Part shown: piece after piece, positions 57,262 through 64,000 of the stretch | How the letters are laid out: each line of letters starts with the position of its first letter | Position numbering within the stretch: position 1 is the stretch's first letter | DNA from: Pseudomonas asplenii | Lineage (GTDB): Bacteria > Pseudomonadota > Gammaproteobacteria > Pseudomonadales > Pseudomonadaceae | Assembly: GCF_900105475.1 (NCBI RefSeq) | Contig: NZ_LT629777.1 | Coordinates: 868,001 to 932,000 of the forward strand | Length of the DNA: 64,000 nucleotides | Direction: 5' to 3' | Program-made: the position numbers and the translations under genes | The notes under the pieces: model-generated | Seen by the model: the letters and a program-made list of their open reading frames with translations, nothing else | Told to the model about the DNA's origin: nothing | Database searches by the model: none

Positions 57262-60042
57262 GTGCGCTGGCTCAGGATCGCCATAAGTTTCACCGTCAGC
57301 CTGCTGACCCTGCTTTGCCTCGCAACGGCCGCACAAGCCTCGCAAGGCAGTGGCTGGGCAGTATTGCTTGACGACCAGGCCGATCTGCAACTGAGCGATA
57401 TCCGCTCCTCACGCTATATCAACCAATTCAGTCCCATCGAACTCGACCGACTCACCGCCGCTCCCCCCGACGGTGCACTGTGGTTGCGTTTTCGCCTGCA
57501 ACCGGGCAAACACGAACAGATCCTGCGAATTTTCGCACCGGACCTGGCACGCCTGGACCTGTATACCTTCGATGGCGATACGCTGATCGACCAGGTTCGC
57601 AGCGGCAATGACCTGCCCAAGACCGAACGACCGCTACCCAGCAGCGACTTCATGCTGCCACTGACACAAAGCCCCAAGCCGCTGGATATCTACCTGAGGC
57701 TGGTGTCCAAACACGAACTGCGGCCACACATTACCCTCGAGTCGGCAGTGATGAGCGCTGCTGATCGCGGCCAGAACCTGCTCTACGGGTTGCTGTTCGG
57801 CTGCCTGTCGATGCTGATCCTGCACAACCTCACCCGCTTCGCCTACACCCGCTCGCGCAGCAGCCTGTGGCTGGCTTCCTGCGAGTTCCTGCTGCTGGTC
57901 AGCGCCCTGTTCCTGCTGAACGTGATCGGCCCATGGCTGCCCGATTGGCAAGGTGCACAGACCGCCGGTGCCTACCTGGCGCTACTGCTCACCGCGCCCT
58001 GCGGCCTGATGTTCACCTACAGTTTCTTCTCGCCCCTGGGGCCGCACCCACTGAACAAGCTGCTGTTGGGCGACATTCTGGTGATCTGCCTGGGCGGGCT
58101 GTTGCTGCTGTTCGTCGACACCCTGCCACTGAACGTGATGACCTATGGCCTGGTCGGGCTGGCCAGCCTGAGCATACTGCTGGTCTCCACCTATCACTGG
58201 CAGAAGGGCTATCGCCCGGCCAGGCTGTTCGTCGTCGCCATGGTCATCTTCAACATCGGCACCCTGGTCATCCTGCCCGCCCTGCTGGGCCTGACCCTGG
58301 TTGCCCCGGAAGGCCTGATCGTCGCTCTGCTGATCTTCATTTCGGTCAGCGGGCTGCTGATGAGCATCGCCCTCGGCGAGCGGCGTCGCAGCATCACCGA
58401 AGACCAGTTCAGCCTCAGCCGTGACCTGGCGGCGAGCAATGCCGAAATCGCCGCCAAGGCCGAGTTCCTGGCGAAGATCAGCCATGAGATCCGTACCCCG
58501 ATGAACGGCGTGCTGGGCATGACCGAACTGTTGCTGGGCACCCCGTTGTCGGTCAAGCAGCGCGACTACGTGCAGACCATTCACAGTGCCGGCAATGAAC
58601 TGCTGACCCTGATCAACGAGATTCTCGACATCTCCAAGCTGGAGTCCGGGCAGATCGAGCTGGACGACGTACAGTTCGACCTCAATGCCCTGATCGAAGA
58701 CTGCCTGAGTATCTTCCGCGCCAAGGCCGAACAGCAGAACGTCGAACTGATCAGCTTCATCCAGCCCCAGGTCCCGCGGGTGATCAGCGGTGATCCGACC
58801 CGCCTGCGCCAGACACTGCTGAGCCTGCTGGAAAACGCGATGAAGAAGACCGACGAGGGTGAAATCCTCATCGTCGTCGCCCTCGACGAGCGCAACGGTC
58901 AGCCGCGCCTGCGCATTGCGGTGCAGGACAGCGGGGTGCCGATGGATGACGAGGAGCGCGACGCCCTGCTGCATACCGAGCTGCAGAGCAAGAACTTCCT
59001 CGCTGCCAGCCGCCTGGGGGGCCACCTGGGCCTGGTGATCGCCCGCCAACTGGTGCTGTTGATGCGTGGCGAGTTCGGCATCAAGAGCGGCGCCAACCAG
59101 GGCAGCACCCTGTGGCTGACGCTGCCACTGGACCCTCTGCACCTCGAACACCCGACCTCCGACCTCGATGGCCCGCTCAAGGGTGCGCGGGTACTGGTGG
59201 TCGACGACAACGACACCTGCCGCAAGGTCCTGGTCCAGCAATGCAGCGCCTGGGGCCTGAACGTCAGTGCCGTGCCGTCCGGTAAGGAAGCCCTGGCGCT
59301 ACTGCGCACCAAGGCCCACCTGCGCGACTACTTCGACGTGGTCCTGCTGGACCAGAACATGCCTGGCATGACCGGCATGCAACTGGCGGCGAAGATCAAG
59401 GAAGACCCGAGCCTCAACCATGACATCCTGCTGATCATGCTCACCGGCATCAGCAACGCGCCGAGCAAGATCATCGCGCGTAATGCCGGCGTCAAGCGCA
59501 TCCTCGCCAAACCAGTGGCAGGCTACACGCTCAAAACCACCCTGGCGGACGAACTGAGCCAGCGTGGCAAGAGCCAGGCGATAGCAACACCGCTGAGTGT
59601 ACCGACCGTGCCCTCGGTCAAGGTACCCAGCGATTTCCGCATCCTCGTGGCCGAGGACAACAGCATTTCCACCAAGGTGATTCGCGGCATGCTCGGCAAG
59701 CTCAACCTGCAGCCCGACACCGCCAGCAACGGCGAGGAAGCCCTGCGGGCGATGAAAGCCCAGCGTTACGACCTGGTGCTGATGGATTGCGAGATGCCGA
59801 TACTCGACGGGTTCTCCGCCACCCAGCAACTGCGCGCCTGGGAAGTCGGCAACCAACGGGTACGCACACCGGTGGTGGCCTTGACGGCGCACATTCTCAG
59901 CGAACACAAGGAGCGGGCACGCCAGGCCGGCATGGACGGCCACATGGCCAAGCCGGTGGAGCTTTCGCAACTGCGTGAGCTGGTCGAGCATTGGGTCGCC
60001 CAGCGCGACCTCCAGCAGGTTCAGGAACAGACCACCTCCTGA
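57262..60042 (+). CDS. retS: Hybrid sensor kinase RetS
   Basis: 926-residue inner-membrane hybrid kinase that restrains the GacS/GacA-Rsm pathway, favouring motile/virulent over biofilm behaviour. Signal peptide about 1-28; periplasmic 7TMR-DISMED2 sensor about 30-165; seven-helix 7TMR-DISM block about 170-375; kinase with His408 (KISHEIRTPMNG); two receiver domains with Asp697 (LLDQNMPGMTG) and Asp842 (LMDCEMPILDG). Each position is 16 less than the PAO1 residue (H424, D713, D858), consistent with a 16-residue shorter N-terminus. The start is GTG 57262 preceded by AAGGGA; no ATG precedes the signal peptide. Confidence 0.96.
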   Translation: MRWLRIAISFTVSLLTLLCLATAAQASQGSGWAVLLDDQADLQLSDIRSSRYINQFSPIELDRLTAAPPDGALWLRFRLQPGKHEQILRIFAPDLARLDLYTFDGDTLIDQVRSGNDLPKTERPLPSSDFMLPLTQSPKPLDIYLRLVSKHELRPHITLESAVMSAADRGQNLLYGLLFGCLSMLILHNLTRFAYTRSRSSLWLASCEFLLLVSALFLLNVIGPWLPDWQGAQTAGAYLALLLTAPCGLMFTYSFFSPLGPHPLNKLLLGDILVICLGGLLLLFVDTLPLNVMTYGLVGLASLSILLVSTYHWQKGYRPARLFVVAMVIFNIGTLVILPALLGLTLVAPEGLIVALLIFISVSGLLMSIALGERRRSITEDQFSLSRDLAASNAEIAAKAEFLAKISHEIRTPMNGVLGMTELLLGTPLSVKQRDYVQTIHSAGNELLTLINEILDISKLESGQIELDDVQFDLNALIEDCLSIFRAKAEQQNVELISFIQPQVPRVISGDPTRLRQTLLSLLENAMKKTDEGEILIVVALDERNGQPRLRIAVQDSGVPMDDEERDALLHTELQSKNFLAASRLGGHLGLVIARQLVLLMRGEFGIKSGANQGSTLWLTLPLDPLHLEHPTSDLDGPLKGARVLVVDDNDTCRKVLVQQCSAWGLNVSAVPSGKEALALLRTKAHLRDYFDVVLLDQNMPGMTGMQLAAKIKEDPSLNHDILLIMLTGISNAPSKIIARNAGVKRILAKPVAGYTLKTTLADELSQRGKSQAIATPLSVPTVPSVKVPSDFRILVAEDNSISTKVIRGMLGKLNLQPDTASNGEEALRAMKAQRYDLVLMDCEMPILDGFSATQQLRAWEVGNQRVRTPVVALTAHILSEHKERARQAGMDGHMAKPVELSQLRELVEHWVAQRDLQQVQEQTTS

Positions 60043-60103
60043 GCCGACAGACGGCGCGGCGCCTGATAGACTGCCAAGGCCCTCACCTGTTCGAGCTCAA
60101 ACC

Positions 60104-60703
60104 ATGCTCCACGTGCTGTTCAGTGTTTACCTGAAGATGCTGGTGCTCTACAGCCCGTTCTTCGTCCTGTCCTGCTTCATCAGCCTGACCCGTGGCTACT
60201 CCAGCAAGGAGCGCCGCCGCCTGGCCTGGAAAGTCGCCCTCGCCACCCTGGTTTCCAGCGTGCTGCTGTACCTCTTCGGGCGCGTGATCTTCAGTGTATT
60301 CGGTATCACCGTCGACGCTTTTCGCATCGGTGCGGGGAGCGTGCTGTTCATCTCGGCGCTGGGCATGGCCCAGGGCAAATCGGCGGTGCAGACCGACAAT
60401 GTGCAGCAGGACGTGACCATCGTGCCACTGACCATCCCACTGACGGTCGGCCCCGGCACCATCGGTGCGCTACTGGTGATGGGTGTGAGCCAGCCGCATT
60501 GGGACGACAAGCTCGCCGCCATCGTCAGTATCGCCCTGGCGAGTTTTACCGTTGGTGTGGTGCTGTACCTGTCGAACCGTATCGAACGGATCCTCGGCGA
60601 CCAGGGCTTGCAGATCGTCAGTCGCCTGATGGGATTGTTCGTCTGCGCCCTGGCGGCGCAGATCATCTTCACCGGGGTGCGCGGCTACCTGGTGCCCCAG
60701 TAG
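60104..60703 (+). CDS. MarC-family membrane protein
   Basis: 199-residue inner-membrane protein with six hydrophobic segments (MLVLYSPFFVLSCFISLTRG, WKVALATLVSSVLLYLFG, IGAGSVLFISALGMAQGKS, VPLTIPLTVGPGTIGALLVM, AAIVSIALASFTVGVVLYLS, LMGLFVCALAAQIIFTGVRG). The conserved TIPLTVGPGTIGA pair of loops marks MarC/UPF0056 (NAAT). Function not established. ATG 60104 is the family start; it lies 61 bases after retS. Confidence 0.9.
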   Translation: MLHVLFSVYLKMLVLYSPFFVLSCFISLTRGYSSKERRRLAWKVALATLVSSVLLYLFGRVIFSVFGITVDAFRIGAGSVLFISALGMAQGKSAVQTDNVQQDVTIVPLTIPLTVGPGTIGALLVMGVSQPHWDDKLAAIVSIALASFTVGVVLYLSNRIERILGDQGLQIVSRLMGLFVCALAAQIIFTGVRGYLVPQ

Positions 60704-60715
60704 CCGGGGCGCCCA

Positions 60716-62419
60716 TCAGGCGCCCGGTTTCTCGCCATACCAGCGCGGCGTGTAGACCCACTCGCCGCCCTCGGCGCGGGGGAACACGCAGGTGGTCGAG
60801 GAACCGACGATGACCAGGGTGCGCATGTCCACCTGATCCGGGGTCAACTCGCCCAGGGTGGTCACCCGCAACGTCTGTCCGGGGCGGCCGATATCCCGTC
60901 CCAGAACCACCGGCGTCTGTGCCGTGCGATGCTGGGCCACGATCTCCAGCGCCCGGCCCAACTGCCAGGGGCGGGAACGGGAAATCGGGTTGTAGAACGC
61001 CAGCGCCAGGTCGGCCTCGGCGGCGAGATCGAGGCGTTTCTCGATGATCGTCCAGGGCTTGAGGTTGTCAGAAAGCGACATCACGCAGAAGTCGTGCCCC
61101 AGTGGCGCCCCGGCTTGGGCAGCCGTCGCCAGCGAGGCGGAAACTCCGGGCAGGATTTCCAGCTCGACGCCATGCCAACCCGGCTCGTCAGACTCGTGCA
61201 AGGCTTCGAGTACCGCAGCTGCCATGGCGAACACCCCCGGATCCCCGGACGACACCACCACCACCGAACGGCCAGCGGCCGCCAGTTCGAAGGCGTGCCG
61301 GGCGCGTTGCATTTCCTCACGGTTATCGGTGCAGTGCTGCACCTGATCCGGCCGGAACGGGCCAGCCATGCGCACGTAGGTCTCGTAACCGAGCACATCG
61401 TTGGCCCGATCGAGTTCGGCCCTGACCGCCGGCACCATCAATTCGGCGGCGCCAGGCCCCAGGCCGATCACCGCCAGACGGCCGCGTGGACGTCCGATCT
61501 GCTGCGGGTCCAGCGGCTGCGGGGCAACCGCAAGGGTCAGCCCCTCACCTGCATGAAACGATGCCCCAGACGGAACGGCCTGCCGTGCCAGCGCTTCCAC
61601 GCTGACACCAGAAGCGACGAAACGCAGTGGCACGCCCAATTGCCTGGCGGCCTCATGCAAAGCCGGACTGGCCATTTGCGTATCCGCAGCCAGCAGACAG
61701 GCGAGGGACTGTTGAGCAATGCCGGCGTCCTGCAGCGCCGCACGCACGCGCTCGGCCAGCGCCGGCAGATCCGCCGAAACCGCCGCCAGTACGCTACGTG
61801 GATAGATCAGCAACTCGTCCGCTGTCGGTGCGCGCGCAGCGCTACTCACATGAATCGACAGTCGGGCAGCCTGATCTTCGGGCAAACGGGCCTCGGCCAA
61901 CCAGGGTGCATCGCCCTCGATACGCACGCTTGCGCCCGCCAGCAGGTCCGAGACGAAACGCTTGCCCAGTTCCAGATCAGCCAGGGCGTAACCGCTCGGA
62001 GGGTTGAGCAGGCAGGTGCCGAAACGCAATTCGCCGCTGGTGGTGATCGCGGGCGCCACACCCAGGCCGGCGGCCATTTCCCGGGCCATGACGTTCACAC
62101 CGCCCAGACCGCCGAGCAAAGGGACCACCGCACTGCCATCCTCGGCGACCGCCAGGACCGGCGGCTCGGCGCCCTTCTCCAGCAACACCGACGCCAGGCT
62201 GCGGATCACGATGCCAGCCGCGCACAAGGCGATGATCGGCGTGTCCTGCTGGTAGAACTGGCGCAAGGTTGCGCCGAACTCGCTGTAAGTCCGGTCCGCG
62301 CCCTCGACCCGTTCGGCCAGGCCATGGATCAGCGCCTGCGGATAAATCTGCTGAAGCCTGCGCGCGGTCGCCAGGCTGCCGTTGCCCAGAATGACAATGG
62401 CCGGTGCCGGACGACTCAT
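60716..62419 (-). CDS. cobJ: Precorrin-3B C17-methyltransferase CobJ, fused to a CbiG-like domain
   Basis: 567-residue fusion. Residues 1 to about 325 are CbiG-like ([60 protein letters not shown]); about 330-567 are the SAM-dependent CobJ domain ([60 protein letters not shown]). CobJ methylates precorrin-3B at C-17 and contracts the ring. The start is ATG 62419, overlapping the cobI stop (ATGA). Fused CbiG-CobJ proteins occur in Pseudomonas; the role of the CbiG part in the aerobic route is not clear. Confidence 0.92.
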   Translation of the reverse strand: MSRPAPAIVILGNGSLATARRLQQIYPQALIHGLAERVEGADRTYSEFGATLRQFYQQDTPIIALCAAGIVIRSLASVLLEKGAEPPVLAVAEDGSAVVPLLGGLGGVNVMAREMAAGLGVAPAITTSGELRFGTCLLNPPSGYALADLELGKRFVSDLLAGASVRIEGDAPWLAEARLPEDQAARLSIHVSSAARAPTADELLIYPRSVLAAVSADLPALAERVRAALQDAGIAQQSLACLLAADTQMASPALHEAARQLGVPLRFVASGVSVEALARQAVPSGASFHAGEGLTLAVAPQPLDPQQIGRPRGRLAVIGLGPGAAELMVPAVRAELDRANDVLGYETYVRMAGPFRPDQVQHCTDNREEMQRARHAFELAAAGRSVVVVSSGDPGVFAMAAAVLEALHESDEPGWHGVELEILPGVSASLATAAQAGAPLGHDFCVMSLSDNLKPWTIIEKRLDLAAEADLALAFYNPISRSRPWQLGRALEIVAQHRTAQTPVVLGRDIGRPGQTLRVTTLGELTPDQVDMRTLVIVGSSTTCVFPRAEGGEWVYTPRWYGEKPGA

Positions 62420-63150
62420 CCCTGCCACCGTTCGCCGGGCACAATGATCAGCGAGAAATACGGCGAGGACATCGGGTCCACCTCATCGAGCGGAACGATC
62501 TTCTGGTTGGCCATGGTGGCGCGCTCCACATACAGGGCGCGACCGGCCAGCCCCAGCTCTTCCAGCACCTGGCGCACCTTGGGAAAGTTGCGGCCCAGCT
62601 TCATCACCACTGCGGCATCCGCATCGGCCAGGCGGCGCTTGAGTTCCTCGGCAGGCAACACGCCGGACAACACCGACAGGCTCTGGTTGCGATACACCAA
62701 CGGTACGCCGAGCACCGAGGCGCCACCGAGCATCGAGCAGACACCCGGGATCACCTGGGCTTCGTAACGATCGGCGAGGCGGTCGTGCAGGTACATGTAG
62801 GAGCCATAGAAGAACGGGTCGCCTTCGCAGATCACCGCCACGTCGCGGCCGGCATCCAGATGCGCGGCGACCTCCAGGCTGGCTTCGTCGTAAAAGTCGC
62901 TGATCACCTGTTCGTAGGACAGCGGCGCCGGCAGGGCTTCGGTGGTCACCGGATAGACCAGTGGCAGCAGGGTCTGGGCCTGCTGCAGATGACCCTCGAT
63001 GATACCGAAGGCATTGCCTTTCTTGCCCTTGGCGACGAAATACGCCACCACCGGCGACTCGCGCAGCAGGCGCAGCGCCTTCACGGTGATCAGTTCCGGA
63101 TCACCCGGCCCAACACCGAGGCCGATCAGACGTCCAGGCTGCTGCATCAT
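62416..63150 (-). CDS. cobI: Precorrin-2 C20-methyltransferase CobI
   Basis: 244-residue SAM methyltransferase of cobalamin synthesis, forming precorrin-3A. Motifs: [20 protein letters not shown] (SAM P-loop), [40 protein letters not shown]. The MM start at 63150 overlaps the cobH stop (ATGA); the next Met at 63147 is an alternative. It is followed by cobJ with the same 4-base overlap. Confidence 0.95.
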   Translation of the reverse strand: MMQQPGRLIGLGVGPGDPELITVKALRLLRESPVVAYFVAKGKKGNAFGIIEGHLQQAQTLLPLVYPVTTEALPAPLSYEQVISDFYDEASLEVAAHLDAGRDVAVICEGDPFFYGSYMYLHDRLADRYEAQVIPGVCSMLGGASVLGVPLVYRNQSLSVLSGVLPAEELKRRLADADAAVVMKLGRNFPKVRQVLEELGLAGRALYVERATMANQKIVPLDEVDPMSSPYFSLIIVPGERWQG

Positions 63151-63773
63151 TCCACCTCCGTGGCGAGGGCATTGACGGCGGCGGCGGCCATGGCGCTGCC
63201 ACCGAGCCGGCCCTGCATGATCACGAACGGCACACCACGGCTGTCGGCGGCGAGCATCGCCTTGGACTCGGCGGCGCCGACGAAGCCCACCGGGAAGCCG
63301 AGGATCAGTGCCGGCTTCGGTGCACCGGCATCGAGCATTTCCAACAGGTAGAACAGCGACGTTGGCGCATTGCCGATCACCACCACGCTGCCTTCCAGAT
63401 GCGGCCGCCACAATTCCAGGGCCACCGCCGAACGGGTATTGCCCAGTGCCTGCGCCATCGCCGGCACGCGCTCGTCGCGCAAGGTGCAGATCACCGGGTT
63501 GTTGGCCGGCAGGCGGGCACGGGTGATGCCCTCGGAGACCATCCGCGCATCGCAGAGAATCGGTGCACCGGCCGCCAGCGCCTCACGCCCGGCTGTGCCG
63601 GCACCCGGTGAGAATTGCAGGCCGTCGATGGCATCGACCATGCCGCAGGCGTGGATCACCCGAACGGCCAGTTTCTCCAGGTCAGCGGGAATGCGCGCCA
63701 GGTTCGCTTCCGCGCGAATGATCGCGAAGGAGTTGCGATAGATCTCCTGACCATCGCGAATGTAATCAATCAT
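63147..63773 (-). CDS. cobH: Precorrin-8X methylmutase CobH
   Basis: 208-residue enzyme that moves the C-11 methyl to C-12, giving hydrogenobyrinate. Seen: [40 protein letters not shown] (active-site His in IHACG), [19 protein letters not shown] 63773 is the family start and overlaps the end of cobG by 8 bases. Confidence 0.95.
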   Translation of the reverse strand: MIDYIRDGQEIYRNSFAIIRAEANLARIPADLEKLAVRVIHACGMVDAIDGLQFSPGAGTAGREALAAGAPILCDARMVSEGITRARLPANNPVICTLRDERVPAMAQALGNTRSAVALELWRPHLEGSVVVIGNAPTSLFYLLEMLDAGAPKPALILGFPVGFVGAAESKAMLAADSRGVPFVIMQGRLGGSAMAAAAVNALATEVE

Positions 63774-64000
63774 CGGTGCTGCTCCGTGAGCGGGCTTCGA
63801 GCAGGGTGCCCGCCGCATCAATAGTAAGGTTGCTTGCGTGCAGCAGGCCGAAACCGGGCTGGGCTGCATCGCGAAAATAGAGGTCGTAGTGGCCGGGGGT
63901 CACCGCCAGCAAGGTAGCCGGTGCCACATGGGCTGCGGCGCAGGAGCGCTTGCAGCCGGACAGGTGCACGCCCTGGGGCGGCCCTTGCAGAAGCGTCGCC
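63766..64000 (-). CDS. cobG: Precorrin-3B synthase CobG, C-terminal end (cut by window edge)
   Basis: The last 78 codons of CobG, a siroheme/4Fe-4S oxygenase-type enzyme. The cluster-binding motif HLSGCKRSCAAAHVAP, with two Cys, is present, followed by VTPGHYDLYFRDAAQPGFGL. The N-terminal part lies outside the window. Its stop codon lies inside cobH, so the cobG-cobH-cobI-cobJ set is one operon. Confidence 0.9.
   Translation of the reverse strand, partial: ATLLQGPPQGVHLSGCKRSCAAAHVAPATLLAVTPGHYDLYFRDAAQPGFGLLHASNLTIDAAGTLLEARSRSSTDD

Noticed and set aside
1..64000. Search for tRNA, rRNA, CRISPR arrays, riboswitches, restriction or other phage-defence cassettes.
   Set aside because: None seen: all longer stretches are filled by recognisable core or accessory genes, and gaps are short. 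The cobalamin riboswitch, if any, would be beyond the right edge.

Overview
The window is chromosomal DNA of a Pseudomonas, most likely from the P. fluorescens / P. chlororaphis side of the genus. Base composition is high in GC and coding density is high. Gene order over long stretches matches P. aeruginosa PAO1 as I remember it (speA-yciH-nudix-DUF2333-gcbA-ctpL-aroQ-accB-accC-prmA-dusB-fis-purH-purD-retS, and the pprAB/tad locus), and REP/REPIN repeats typical of the fluorescens group lie between genes. No rRNA, tRNA, CRISPR array, prophage or complete insertion sequence was seen.

Layout. 1-5.4 kb: regulators and transporters (truncated MFS carrier, ArsR-like and LysR-like regulators, a zinc-free MDR oxidoreductase, a tiny unknown protein, a Bcr/CflA drug exporter). 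5.5-9.2 kb: a compact copper-homeostasis island, with copZ and copA each behind a clear CueR/MerR-type promoter (19-bp spacer), an unknown exported protein between them, and cueR directly downstream of copA. 9.2-13.5 kb: RIO kinase, a dCache chemoreceptor with an amino-acid-binding signature, and an AraC regulator. 13.5-13.8 kb: a gene-free patch holding a 110-bp IS3-like mini-element with an apparent 3-bp target duplication, next to a REPIN. 13.8-19.8 kb: an acyl-CoA module (thiolase diverging from a two-domain FabG plus MaoC), a MazG-like pyrophosphohydrolase, the tRNA methyltransferase CmoM and two DUF4136 lipoproteins.

19.9-35.1 kb is a complete Flp/Tad pilus locus: tadG-like gene, pprA sensor kinase, TadE-like pseudopilin, prepilin peptidase fppA, response regulator pprB, a DUF3613 gene, tadD-C-B-A-Z, rcpA, rcpC, and flp on the opposite strand, followed by a receiver-only protein. 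PprA-PprB is known in P. aeruginosa to switch on this pilus. FppA would mature Flp and the pseudopilin, TadA powers assembly on TadB/TadC, and RcpA with RcpC and TadD form the outer-membrane exit. Here tadG sits beyond pprA and has clearly lower GC than its neighbours, and prepilin Flp has Ala rather than Gly before the predicted cleavage point.

35.2-39.0 kb: a small membrane protein, a MATE exporter, and an isolated DUF4123/VgrG pair in which VgrG lacks the spike repeats. 39.3-60.7 kb: conserved core genes for polyamine synthesis (speA), translation (yciH), c-di-GMP signalling (gcbA), phosphate-type chemotaxis (ctpL-like), shikimate (aroQ), fatty-acid initiation (accBC), ribosome and tRNA modification (prmA, dusB), Fis, purine synthesis (purH, purD), the biofilm/virulence hybrid kinase RetS, and a MarC protein. 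60.7-64 kb: the cobalamin operon cobG-cobH-cobI-cobJ read leftwards with overlapping genes, cobG cut by the window edge.

No gene set here stands out as a wholly new system. The best leads are the mini-element near 13.6 kb, the unusual Flp and tadG features, the needle-less VgrG/DUF4123 pair, the unknown exported protein in the copper island, and a 14-bp inverted repeat upstream of speA.
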